From assembly GCA_937927335.1 (NCBI GenBank), contig CALBDU010000070.1, positions 1 through 40,068 of the forward strand: a stretch of DNA of 40,068 nucleotides, in the 5' to 3' direction. A model generated the notes under the pieces. It was not told where the DNA came from, made no database searches, and saw only the letters and a list, made by a program, of their open reading frames with translations. This DNA is from an uncultured Clostridium sp. Its GTDB lineage: Bacteria > Bacillota > Clostridia > Clostridiales > Clostridiaceae. Shown piece by piece: positions 1-7,187 of the stretch. The translations under genes were made by a program, and so were the position numbers. The first letter of the stretch is position 1. Every line of letters begins with the position of its first letter.

Positions 1-121
1 TTAAATATTCTGAATCAGGATTTGTTTCTTTCTCTAAAGTCTGGGTTGTGCCGTTATGTATTATCATGTCCGGAGTATTCACCAGCACATATGCAGCCTT
101 TTTAATTACAGGAAAACTCAT
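1..121 (-). CDS. grdC: Glycine reductase complex component C, beta subunit GrdC (5-prime part only)
   Basis: Only the first 40 codons lie in the window; the gene runs off the left edge. The translation begins MSFPVIKKAAYVLVNTPDMI and continues with HNGTTQT and ETNPDSEYL, which I recognise as the conserved N-terminus of GrdC. GrdC with GrdD forms protein C, which takes the acetyl group from the carboxymethyl-selenoether on GrdA and releases it as acetyl phosphate. The ATG at 121 follows an AAGGAGG ribosome site that overlaps the stop of trxA, so it is the last visible gene of the grd operon. The missing catalytic part cannot be judged here. Confidence 0.9.
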   Translation of the reverse strand, partial: MSFPVIKKAAYVLVNTPDMIIHNGTTQTLEKETNPDSEYL

Positions 122-134
122 GTTGAAATCCTCC

Positions 135-452
135 TTAAATATGCTTTGCTATCATAGCATCAATATTTTCTTTTGTGGCATCATCCTTAACCACTTCTTC
201 CACCTTTGCACCGTTTTTATACAAGGTTATTGTCGGAAGTCCCAACACCTTTTGGGAAATTGCAAGCCTTCTTGCCTTTGTGGTATTAAATTTACAGAAC
301 TTAACCTTTCCCTCATACTTGGCAGCCAGCTCCTCAATATCAGGCATTAAAGCCTGGCAGGGTACGCAGCCGTCACCAAAATAATCTACTAAAACATAGT
401 CCTCGCAGTCTAAAACCTCAGATTGAAAATTATCTTTATCCAGCATTAGCAT
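135..452 (-). CDS. trxA: Thioredoxin of the glycine reductase system
   Basis: A 105-residue thioredoxin with active site GCVPC (Cys29 and Cys32), instead of the usual WCGPC, followed by the conserved GLPTITLYKNG segment carrying the cis-proline. The GCVPC type is known from thioredoxins encoded with glycine reductase, which reduce the selenoprotein GrdA after each turnover. The start is ATG 452, eight bases after GGGAGG; a second ATG two codons on (446) is possible. A longer reading upstream would run back into trxB and lacks a ribosome site. The gene lies between trxB and grdC and its ribosome site overlaps the trxB stop codon, so the three are surely cotranscribed. Cytoplasmic. Confidence 0.93.
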   Translation of the reverse strand: MLMLDKDNFQSEVLDCEDYVLVDYFGDGCVPCQALMPDIEELAAKYEGKVKFCKFNTTKARRLAISQKVLGLPTITLYKNGAKVEEVVKDDATKENIDAMIAKHI

Positions 453-465
453 TTTAATATCCTCC

Positions 466-1413
466 CTATTCCTCAAAATTACTTTCAATATACTTTTCTG
501 CCATAACAGCTGCCACAGCACCGTCTGCAGTAGCTGTAACCACTTGTCTTAAAGGCTTTTCCCTGATATCCCCGGCGGCAAATACCCCTTCAATATTGGT
601 GCGCATACAGTCATCTGTAACTATATAGCCAGCTTCGTTGGTAGTTATAACACCTTTAACCAATTCATTTATAGGAATATAGCCCACAAATACGAATACT
701 CCGAAGGTTCCATCCTCCTCATCTGCAAAATACTCTTTGGTTTCTCCTGTTACAGTATTCTTAAATACTGCAGATTCCACCATGCCTTCACCCTTAATTT
801 CAGAAATTACACTATTCCACATTATTTCAATTTTAGGATTATTAAAGGCTTTTTCCTGGATGGATTTTGCAGCTCTTAATTCATCCCTTCTATGAACAAT
901 AGTAACCTTTCTGGCAAATTTGGTTAAATACATTGCTTCCTCAATGGCGGAATCACCGCCCCCTACTACGAACACCTCGAGGTCCTGAAAGAAATCAGCA
1001 TCACAAGTAGCGCAATAAGATACACCCTTGCCTATCAAATCATTTTCTCCAGGGCAGCCTATTCTTCTTGGAGTAGCTCCGGTAGCAATTATAACTGCTT
1101 TAGCCTTATATTCTTCTTTATCACCTTTTATAACCTTTATTTTTCCTGTTAAATCAACTTCCTTAATGTTTTCCTTTTTCCTTTCAGCACCGAAGCTCTC
1201 AACCTGTCTTTCCATCCTTGCTATCAAGGATGGGCCGGTGGCATCCTCCACTGAGCCTGGATAGTTTGCAACCTCGTGGGTTATTACAATCTGACCGCCC
1301 ACCTTGGCTCTTTCCAAAAGCAGGGTTTTCATCCTTGCCCTTGCAGCATACAGTGCTGCCGACAGCCCTGCAGGGCCAGATCCTATAATTATTACATCAT
1401 AAATATTTTCCAT
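466..1413 (-). CDS. trxB: Thioredoxin reductase (NADPH, FAD flavoprotein)
   Basis: A 315-residue low-molecular-weight thioredoxin reductase. It shows the FAD-binding GSGPAG at residues 11-16, the redox-active CATC at 134-137 followed by DADFF, a second dinucleotide site GGGDSAIEEA, the HRRDELRA segment typical of NADPH binding, and a C-terminal GDIREK...QVVTATADGAVAA block that holds FAD. It passes electrons from NADPH to TrxA at 135-452 and so feeds glycine reductase. ATG 1413 is chosen because AAGGAGG stands eight bases upstream; an in-frame extension to 1449 would place the start inside a hairpin and has no ribosome site. The stop codon (466-468) sits in the trxA ribosome site region. Confidence 0.94.
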   Translation of the reverse strand: MENIYDVIIIGSGPAGLSAALYAARARMKTLLLERAKVGGQIVITHEVANYPGSVEDATGPSLIARMERQVESFGAERKKENIKEVDLTGKIKVIKGDKEEYKAKAVIIATGATPRRIGCPGENDLIGKGVSYCATCDADFFQDLEVFVVGGGDSAIEEAMYLTKFARKVTIVHRRDELRAAKSIQEKAFNNPKIEIMWNSVISEIKGEGMVESAVFKNTVTGETKEYFADEEDGTFGVFVFVGYIPINELVKGVITTNEAGYIVTDDCMRTNIEGVFAAGDIREKPLRQVVTATADGAVAAVMAEKYIESNFEE

Positions 1414-1435
1414 AATATTTTCCTCCTTTTCTAAA

Positions 1436-1469
1436 AAAACAAGTCCCATTATTCAACAGAACTTGTTTT
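1436..1469 (-). terminator. Weak hairpin with T-run between grdB and trxB
   Basis: On the minus strand AAAACAAGT and ACTTGTTTT form a 9-bp arm pair around a 16-base loop, followed by a run of T. It stands in the 69-bp gap after grdB. The stem is AT-rich and the loop large, so it may act only as a partial terminator or RNA end that lowers trxB and trxA output relative to the selenoprotein genes. This is inferred from the sequence alone. Confidence 0.4.
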
Positions 1470-1482
1470 ATCTTTTTAACTA

Positions 1483-2790
1483 TTAGAATATTGTCTGTTC
1501 GCTTACTTCTGTAGCCAGAGCCTTGAGTGCTTTATCCATAAGCTTATATCTCAGATCCTTTTCCTGGTCTTCCGGCAGCTTTGGATTGCCTACAGGGTAT
1601 GGAATTGCCACTGAAGGAACTATTCTGTTAGCACCTACCGAGGTAGATATTGTAGTTATAGTACATAAGTGAACCACTGGTATTCCGTATCTTTCTATTT
1701 CTTTTACCATTGTTGCACCGCAACGTGTACAGGTTCCTCAGGTGGAGGTCAGGATTACAGCATCCACGCCTGCAGCTTTAAGCTCTGCGCCAATTTCAAC
1801 ACCAAATTTCACTGCATTTGCTACTGAAGTACCGGTACCTGTAGTAACATAGTAATTTTCATATACCTTTCCTATTACTCCATCCTTAGCGTACTGCACC
1901 AGAACATCCAGAGGTGCAACCCTGTTTGGATCTTCATTGGCATATACAGGGTCATAGCCTCCATGTATGGTTTTGAAGTCCTTAGGGCTTAGCTCTGTCA
2001 TGCCGCTGATGTCATATCTGCCAAATTTTGTAGCACTGGCTGATTCAATATGATCAGGATTAAGCTGTGGAACAATTCCACCGCTGGTAACCAGTGCTAT
2101 AGTTGCCTTGCTCAGATCCTTAACTGCTACAGCTGCATCTACTCTATCAAACACTGGCATTGGCATTTCTGTTTCAAAGGCTTCTCCCTTAAGTCTTGCC
2201 AGAAGCATGTCTACAGCACGCTGTGAGCCTCTTTTATCAACCAGAACAGTCTTATGGGCACCCTGTGGGATGTAGCCTTCTGCTGCAGGGGCTCCAAGCT
2301 CCACGCCACTAACAATCTTCTTAACTATATTAGCCATAACTGGCAGAGCTTTTCTCATAGCTGCAGCAGAATCACTTGTTTCAACTATAATTGCCTGCTG
2401 TTTGCAAACGTCAACTCCAGGGTTTTCAGGATACATGCCTGTTACAACTGGAATGTTCATCTGTTCAAAAACTGCTTTGCCTATTTCAGCACAAGCCATG
2501 CCGTATCTTCCTGCATTAAAGGCAGGTCCTGTTACAAGCACATCAGGATTATATTTTTTAATTGCCTCCATAACCTTCTCAAGGGCATCAGCCTTATTTT
2601 CATTAAAATAATTATCACCGCAGATTATTGTTGCAACCACATCACCCTGGTCTTTAATCAAAGCGTCAAATCCAAGAGCTGGTCCAATTTTATCCTCATG
2701 AACCTCCGGCTTCATATCTGCTTTGTCTTCACCGCCTATTTGTCCAAAGAACTGATTTACATAATAAACCACTTTAAATCTTTCTGCCAT
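1483..2790 (-). CDS. grdB: Glycine reductase component B, selenoprotein GrdB (in-frame UGA = Sec)
   Basis: A 435-residue reading frame interrupted by one TGA at 1738-1740, read as selenocysteine 351 in the context ILTSTUGTCTRCGATM. This matches the UxxCxxC active region of GrdB, where the selenol attacks the glycine-derived Schiff base held by the pyruvoyl group of GrdE. The frame continues without further stops for 84 residues (ERYGIPVVHLCT, then SVGANRIVPSVAIPYPVG), and the full length fits the family. ATG 2790 follows AAGGAGG. With GrdE it makes the glycine-specific protein B. A SECIS-like hairpin follows the UGA at 1712-1724. The 435-residue product is not a pseudogene; conventional gene calling would split it into two fragments. 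Confidence 0.95.
1712..1724 (-). promoter_or_regulatory. Bacterial SECIS-like hairpin after the grdB UGA
   Basis: Thirteen bases after the UGA (1738-1740) the minus strand reads GTTGC, GGT, GCAAC: a perfect 5-bp stem with a 3-base loop starting with G. The loop begins 18 bases after the UGA. Bacterial SECIS elements are short coding-region hairpins whose loop lies about 16 to 37 bases after the UGA with a G in its first two positions, so this one fits. It would recruit SelB with Sec-tRNA. Confidence 0.72.
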
Positions 2791-2804
2791 TACCTGAGAC
2801 CTCC

Positions 2805-3269
2805 TTAAAACTTTGAATATTGTTTTCTAACGCTGCTTACTTCTTCAATTATGCCATCCACATCAAGCACCATTTCCATCATGCCGCACTGTTCATCATA
2901 AACATCTACATTACATTCATCCTTTATTTCAGGTTCTACCATATGGTAAACAGCCAGTCCTAAAGCAACTCCTGCCAAAGGGCCTGCAAAGGTTGGGTCC
3001 CCTGCGCATACTGTCTCTGCGGATAACCCGGCAGACTCAGCTTCTGCACCACCCAACACTACTATCATATTTTCAGCACCATATTTTTCAGTTAAATCCT
3101 TAACTCTCTGTTGGATCTCCAGATCCATAGCACCTGCGGCTGTTCAAACAAAGCATTCTGTAGATGCAAATACAACCTCAGCTCCTGCACTTTTAACACA
3201 TTCCTCAATGGCTGGTCCCGGTATCCCGTCCCTGTCGCCAACTGCAATAACCTTTTTACCCTGCAGCAT
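2805..3269 (-). CDS. grdA: Glycine/sarcosine/betaine reductase component A, selenoprotein GrdA
   Basis: A 154-residue protein starting MLQGKKVIAVGDRDG, with one in-frame TGA at 3144-3146 read as selenocysteine 42 in CFVUTAAGAMDLE. Cys39 and Sec42 form the CxxU redox pair that carries the carboxymethyl group from protein B to protein C and is then reduced by thioredoxin. The start is ATG 3269 behind TTAGGAGGAG; an ATG after the UGA (3128) is internal and would lose the active site. The gene lies 15 bp upstream of grdB and 28 bp downstream of grdE. Length fits the family (about 150 to 160). A SECIS-like hairpin lies at 3112-3127. Cytoplasmic, shared in principle by glycine, sarcosine and betaine reductases. 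Confidence 0.96.
3112..3127 (-). promoter_or_regulatory. Bacterial SECIS-like hairpin after the grdA UGA
   Basis: Sixteen bases after the UGA the minus strand reads TGGATC, TGGA, GATCCA: a perfect 6-bp stem with a 4-base loop having G at its second position. The loop begins 22 bases after the UGA, inside the window expected for SelB recognition. Position and shape match the grdB element although the sequences differ. Confidence 0.75.
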
Positions 3270-3297
3270 ATTATCTCCTCCTAATTGAATAGTAATA

Positions 3298-4584
3298 TTA
3301 TCTTAAAACTGTAGTTGCATTATGGAAGCCGATTTCAGAAGTTGCTCCTATGATTGCGTTTAATTCGCATAATACGCTTCCATCCTCCTGAACGGATTCA
3401 TGCCAGCCGCCGGATATGTTTTCAATAGCTGCCATATTACCAAGGATCTTATCAGCAGGATCCAGCCTTACAAGATGGCTTACATTACCTGCAGAAACAA
3501 CAGCCTTAGCTTCCGGAGTAGTATCAGCCAGAGGCTGTGAGAAGCCATCTCTTCCTGAGCATTCGTCAGTAACCAGTACTGTCTTTATTCCTTCAGACTC
3601 AAGCTTCTTGCATATTATAAGCAAATCGGAGTCAGGATTTCCGTAACCCTCTTCAGAAACTATTACACCATCTGCTCCCAGCATTTTTGCTATATTGGCT
3701 GTCATTTCACAGGATCTGAATTTTCCCTCCAGTGTAGTAAGCTCTGGAGTAAGTATAACGCCCATGAAGTTTAATTCCTTGCCGTGTTTTGCATAAAGAT
3801 CCTGAATTACTGAGTTGTTCTGATGCTGGTAGGTAGTGATCTTATCGCAGGCTGCCACGCAGTTTCCGCTGATTACAGCACCGTCCAGCTCTTCATTTGG
3901 ATGAATAAGTGTAGGTAATATCTCCTTTGAGTTTACCCCATAAATGAATCCATCATGGAGCAAGCCCTGTGATATCAACATTTCGGCGTATACTACTCTT
4001 GGAAGGTCTGGATACTTCTTGATATTTTCAGCTACATTGTCCATTTCATAAACTATTACTTCTTCAGGGTCCATACTTTCTGCACACTTTGCCAGATAGG
4101 TTGCTGCCTTCAAGCCAGCAAGCCTTACTGCAGTTTCGTGGGAATGGGGCTCCAGGCCTTTTGCAGGTGTGAGATCCACCACAAGGTTCTGGGTTTTTGA
4201 GAATGGTGTCCATTTAGCACCCTCTCCCCACATGTCCACAATTCCTTCCTGCATACCAACTATGTCCCCTATGGTTACAACAGCAGCACCGCAAAGTACA
4301 TTTGTCCTTCCAAGTCCTACTCTGTGCATAGGTGCAGTTACTCCCGGAAATCCGGCAGTCTTAACTCCTACCTTTATTCTTGGTTCAATTACATCCTTAA
4401 CAGGAATAATTCTTACTTTTTCACCAGGTCTTGCTATGTCCAGCTTTACCCCTTGAATTCTTTCATCCTCTTTAAGTAATGCTGTAAGCTCGTCCTTATT
4501 TACAGTGAGCACTCCCTGGGATACCTTTGTTTCAGAACCAAATTCAATGTTTTTGATAAAAATTCTGCCTAGCTCAAGCTTCAT
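3298..4584 (-). CDS. grdE: Glycine reductase component B, pyruvoyl proprotein GrdE
   Basis: A 428-residue protein that matches the GrdE proprotein. The self-cleavage site is visible as SGNCVAACDKITTYQ with the cysteine at residue 242; cleavage before this cysteine is known to give two chains, the later one starting with a pyruvoyl group that binds glycine as a Schiff base. The products combine with GrdB to form protein B. ATG 4584 follows GGAGGTGG. It is the first enzyme gene of the operon, 40 bp after grdX and 28 bp before grdA. The set grdE plus grdB marks the complex as glycine reductase rather than sarcosine (grdF, grdG) or betaine (grdH, grdI) reductase, although naming by similarity alone cannot exclude a related substrate. 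Confidence 0.94.
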   Translation of the reverse strand: MKLELGRIFIKNIEFGSETKVSQGVLTVNKDELTALLKEDERIQGVKLDIARPGEKVRIIPVKDVIEPRIKVGVKTAGFPGVTAPMHRVGLGRTNVLCGAAVVTIGDIVGMQEGIVDMWGEGAKWTPFSKTQNLVVDLTPAKGLEPHSHETAVRLAGLKAATYLAKCAESMDPEEVIVYEMDNVAENIKKYPDLPRVVYAEMLISQGLLHDGFIYGVNSKEILPTLIHPNEELDGAVISGNCVAACDKITTYQHQNNSVIQDLYAKHGKELNFMGVILTPELTTLEGKFRSCEMTANIAKMLGADGVIVSEEGYGNPDSDLLIICKKLESEGIKTVLVTDECSGRDGFSQPLADTTPEAKAVVSAGNVSHLVRLDPADKILGNMAAIENISGGWHESVQEDGSVLCELNAIIGATSEIGFHNATTVLR

Positions 4585-4624
4585 AAAGCCACCTCCATAA
4601 ATTTCTAAATAAATATATATAAAC

Positions 4625-4990
4625 TTAAATATTTATTTCATGTATTGCATTTACCAGCAGCCAGCTGTCAAGGTTCTCATAGTCACTGCCGTTTCTATAA
4701 TCCACTTTCCTGAAGCTGGTTACTTCACGGTATTTTTTCAGGCTGTCTTCAACTATTTCAAGCTGCAGCACCCGATCCATACCATTATCCCCCGGTTTTA
4801 GAATTACTGACCTGTAAGGAGCAAACATCAGCCTTATACTGGCAGGAAGAGGATGTGTAACCAGGCTCATGCCTCCCTGCACCAGATTTCTTATGGTTAC
4901 AAGAACATCTTCAAAGTCTCCATTCACCATAGAAACGTTTTCATAATTTTCTGCAACCGTTGGATTGTTTGTAATTATTGTATAATTCAT
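4625..4990 (-). CDS. grdX: GrdX family protein, first gene of the grd operon
   Basis: A 121-residue soluble protein beginning MNYTIITNNPTVAENY. It resembles the GrdX family found at the head of glycine reductase operons in clostridia; no biochemical role is established. Visible features are a central GGMSLVTHPLPASIRLMFAPYRS segment and a moderately acidic C-terminal half, with no membrane segment, signal peptide or metal-binding cysteines. ATG 4990 follows GGGAGGAG. The gene sits about 60 bases after a convincing promoter and 40 bp ahead of grdE, so it is transcribed with the whole reductase operon. A role in assembly, regulation or substrate handling would be guesswork. Confidence 0.82.
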   Translation of the reverse strand: MNYTIITNNPTVAENYENVSMVNGDFEDVLVTIRNLVQGGMSLVTHPLPASIRLMFAPYRSVILKPGDNGMDRVLQLEIVEDSLKKYREVTSFRKVDYRNGSDYENLDSWLLVNAIHEINI

Positions 4991-5017
4991 ATCTCTGCTC
5001 CTCCCTTTTAATCAAGT

Positions 5018-5084
5018 TTAAATTGTCGTACAATTTAACCGTGATTATATTATTATTATATACATACAATGTTTGAAATTTCAA
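5018..5084 (-). promoter_or_regulatory. Promoter and operator region of the glycine reductase operon
   Basis: On the minus strand TTGAAA (5079-5084) and TATAAT (5055-5060) are 18 bp apart, a good vegetative promoter. A TATATA two bases closer (5057-5062) would give a 16-bp spacer. Downstream lies ATAATCACGGTTAA (5035-5048), matching 11 of 14 bases of the palindrome ATAATCATGATTAT found in the two transporter promoters near 8600 and 9745. Overlapping it is a separate perfect inverted repeat, TTAAATTGT / ACAATTTAA with a 3-base centre (5018-5038). Both lie in the early transcribed region, where a bound repressor would block transcription. I saw no glycine riboswitch here. Confidence 0.65.
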
Positions 5085-5143
5085 TAGCTAAAACTATTTT
5101 TAATAAGCATAGAACCTATAAAAAAATTCTATACAGGTGAAGA

Positions 5144-5162
5144 GATGGTATATAATACCATC
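5144..5162 (-). terminator. Hairpin after the APC permease gene
   Basis: GATGGTAT and ATACCATC form an 8-bp perfect stem with a 3-base loop, 14 bp after the permease stop. There is no strong T-run directly after it on the minus strand (TCTTC follows), so it may be a weak terminator or an RNA 3-prime stabiliser. Some read-through into the grd operon from the transporter operon is therefore possible. Confidence 0.45.
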
Positions 5163-5176
5163 CCCTTAAACTGCCT

Positions 5177-6535
5177 CTAATAGCCTTTTGGCCTGGGCCA
5201 GCTGGAAACACCCCTTGAAAGGAATTCATGTACCTTAAGGAATTTTGATCTGTGAAAAATAAACCAAATTGATGCTATGAAGTAAAAAATAAAGCAAGAA
5301 AGTATATTTATCCAGTAGCCAAAATACATTCCTGTTAACGTAGCCGCGGCAAGAATTATAACGATTATTGCCGGCAGTGGATGCCAGGGTGCAGTATATC
5401 CCCTTTTAATACTACCCAGAGGATACATTTTTCTGAATTTTATCATCATACAGGCTGTGATTATGTAAACCAGCAACGCTGACAGAATGGAGAAGGTAAT
5501 TACCTGATCCAAAAGTCCTGTAAAACCAAAGGCTATTGATATAGGTAAAAGGAATATTATAGCCCTGTAGGGTGTTTTATATTTTGGATGAAGTGCCGAA
5601 AAAGTTCCTGGTATAAGGGTATCCCTGGACATTGAAAACCATGCTCTGCTGGAATCTGCTATACATCCATTGGCACTAGCCAAGCATGATATAATAGTTC
5701 CCATAAAAAGGATTATAATTACAGGATAGGCTTTAGTTGCAATTGCTGCATCATACAAGGGAAATACAGAAGCCTTTAATATATCTGCAGGCACAAGTCC
5801 CGAGGATACAAACCAGGTTATAGTAGCTCCCACTATAAGAGTCAGCATTCCAGTAATTGCTCCCACCGGCAAAGCTCTGGAGGTAGATCTGCATTCCTCA
5901 GCCGCCAGTGCTGTACCTTCAATACCCATATAAAACCAGCACCCAAACTGCAGTGCACCTATAATGCCAAGCAGTCCAAAGGGAAGGCCGTTAGTAAGAC
6001 TTGGCAGGTTGAGCATACTGGAGCCCGAATAAAACCTTGTGCTGAACAGCAGTACAATAATTGATATAAAAGCAAATGCAGTTAATACAATATTCAAGTT
6101 CAAGGTTGCATGAGCGCCCTTGTAATTTAGATAAGTCAGTGCCAGCAGGCTTAGCACAATATAAGGCAAAGGCTGTACATCCGGGCTCAAGGTCTGGAGC
6201 AGCTGGCCTACCACCAGAGAATCTGCTGCCTCCAGCATTACATACTCAAATACAATCATCAGCCCCACATTAAAGGAGGCAAGAGGGCCAAGCAGATATT
6301 TAGCCATTGCATACTGCCCTCCAGCCTCGGGTATAACCGAACCCATCTCTGTATTAACCATTATTAAAGATATAAACAAAATTCCGATTACCCAGCAGGA
6401 AATTATGGAGCCCAGGGATCCGCCTTTTGCAATGGTGTAATTCCAGCCCATAAACTGTCCTACCAGAACAATTCCAACCCCCAGGGCCCATATGTGCAAT
6501 GGACCCAGGGTTTTCAACATTTTATTTTCCTTCAT
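5177..6535 (-). CDS. APC superfamily permease, ethanolamine-permease-like
   Basis: A 452-residue polytopic protein with about 12 membrane segments. The N-terminal LHIWALGVGIVLVGQFMGWN block and the later GIEGTALAAEE motif resemble the ethanolamine permease branch (TC 2.A.3.5) of the amino acid-polyamine-organocation superfamily. Substrate is not readable from the sequence; given its place directly before the grd operon, glycine or a small amine such as ethanolamine or sarcosine is a fair inference. I chose ATG 6535, which overlaps the end of the preceding small gene by 14 bp (translational coupling). An in-frame TTG at 6565 is the alternative. It is last in an operon with an MFS carrier and three small membrane proteins. 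Confidence 0.82.
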   Translation of the reverse strand: MKENKMLKTLGPLHIWALGVGIVLVGQFMGWNYTIAKGGSLGSIISCWVIGILFISLIMVNTEMGSVIPEAGGQYAMAKYLLGPLASFNVGLMIVFEYVMLEAADSLVVGQLLQTLSPDVQPLPYIVLSLLALTYLNYKGAHATLNLNIVLTAFAFISIIVLLFSTRFYSGSSMLNLPSLTNGLPFGLLGIIGALQFGCWFYMGIEGTALAAEECRSTSRALPVGAITGMLTLIVGATITWFVSSGLVPADILKASVFPLYDAAIATKAYPVIIILFMGTIISCLASANGCIADSSRAWFSMSRDTLIPGTFSALHPKYKTPYRAIIFLLPISIAFGFTGLLDQVITFSILSALLVYIITACMMIKFRKMYPLGSIKRGYTAPWHPLPAIIVIILAAATLTGMYFGYWINILSCFIFYFIASIWFIFHRSKFLKVHEFLSRGVSSWPRPKGY

Positions 6536-6650
6536 AAGAGCTATCCGCCTTTCTTTGTCGTTCAACCTTAATGAAGTCAGAAATCAACAGCAGCAGTATC
6601 AATCCGCTTAAGGCCCAGGCTACCCAGTTCATCATGCTCCAGAACCTCAT
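6522..6650 (-). CDS. Tiny single-span membrane protein (42 aa) of the transporter operon
   Basis: A 42-residue reading frame starting MRFWSMMNWVAWALSGLILL, with one membrane span (about residues 8-25) and a charged tail DFIKVERQRKADSSYEGK. It has a proper GGAGG ribosome site five bases before ATG 6650, and its start overlaps the stop of the upstream gene (ATGA arrangement); its own end overlaps the permease start. This tight coupling on both sides argues that it is translated. I do not recognise a family. A small accessory subunit for the APC or MFS carrier is an inference from position only. Confidence 0.62.
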   Translation of the reverse strand: MRFWSMMNWVAWALSGLILLLLISDFIKVERQRKADSSYEGK

Positions 6651-6919
6651 AGCTCCTCCACTTCCAGTGGTGTATGGTTTGCTGCCTGTCCACTATAAAT
6701 CTGATCTATGATTTTTTTAAGGCCTTTGTTGGAGCCCGCTATTACAAAAGTAAGATAGATCACCAGTGCGGATATTGTTATTGCAAATGAAGGCTCTTTT
6801 ATTTTATATACTATGCCTGCTATTACATTACCCTGCATAAGCATTGCAAGCAGCAGTGTAGCAAAACACAAACCCATGATAAATATTGTATCAATTGCTT
6901 CTACCATAATAGCTTTCAT
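6647..6919 (-). CDS. Small membrane protein (90 aa), unknown family
   Basis: A 90-residue protein with two predicted membrane spans (about residues 9-30 and 43-62) and a polar C-terminal tail ending TPLEVEEL. ATG 6919 follows GGGGAG. The gene begins 4 bp after the preceding small gene and its TGA overlaps the ATG of the next one, so it is part of a coupled chain between the MFS and APC genes. I do not recognise the family and no catalytic motif is visible. It may be an accessory transporter subunit, judged only from size, topology and location. Confidence 0.7.
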   Translation of the reverse strand: MKAIMVEAIDTIFIMGLCFATLLLAMLMQGNVIAGIVYKIKEPSFAITISALVIYLTFVIAGSNKGLKKIIDQIYSGQAANHTPLEVEEL

Positions 6920-6923
6920 CTAA

Positions 6924-7187
6924 TCACTCCCCATTCAAAGCCTTTAATTCTTCATTGTATATTTTTAATTTATTTTTCTTCAAGTGTATTAGTACTGCAA
7001 AGGCTGCTGCGGTGGCAGCCACTCCTACGCCTATTCCCGAGAAACATATAACTGCTGCAATGAGAGCACTATTTGCCAGTGCTTTAACTTGTACTATTAC
7101 ATAGAGCAGCAGAATCCATAATAAAATGGTTACGATTACACTGCTTATAATATCCTGTACATACATTTTTTGAATCTTGCTGTTCAA
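6924..7187 (-). CDS. Small membrane protein (87 aa), unknown family, TTG start
   Basis: An 87-residue protein with two hydrophobic spans (about residues 12-33 and 39-67; the second is rich in Ala and Gly) and a basic, then acidic tail HLKKNKLKIYNEELKALNGE. The start is probably TTG 7187, directly after the MFS stop codon and six to seven bases after AAAGGTG; the next ATG (codon 8) has no ribosome site. This end-to-end arrangement suggests coupling to the MFS gene. No family recognised. The pairing of two different two-span proteins plus a one-span protein with two carriers is unusual. Confidence 0.68.
   Translation of the reverse strand: MNSKIQKMYVQDIISSVIVTILLWILLLYVIVQVKALANSALIAAVICFSGIGVGVAATAAAFAVLIHLKKNKLKIYNEELKALNGE

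Noticed and set aside
1483..3269. In-frame TGA codons in grdA and grdB as signs of pseudogenes
   Set aside because: Both fall exactly at the known selenocysteine sites of GrdA and GrdB, the sequences continue as expected, and SECIS-like hairpins follow.
4991..5176. Glycine riboswitch before the grd operon
   Set aside because: I found no glycine aptamer pattern in this 186-bp region, only a promoter, two palindromes and a hairpin.
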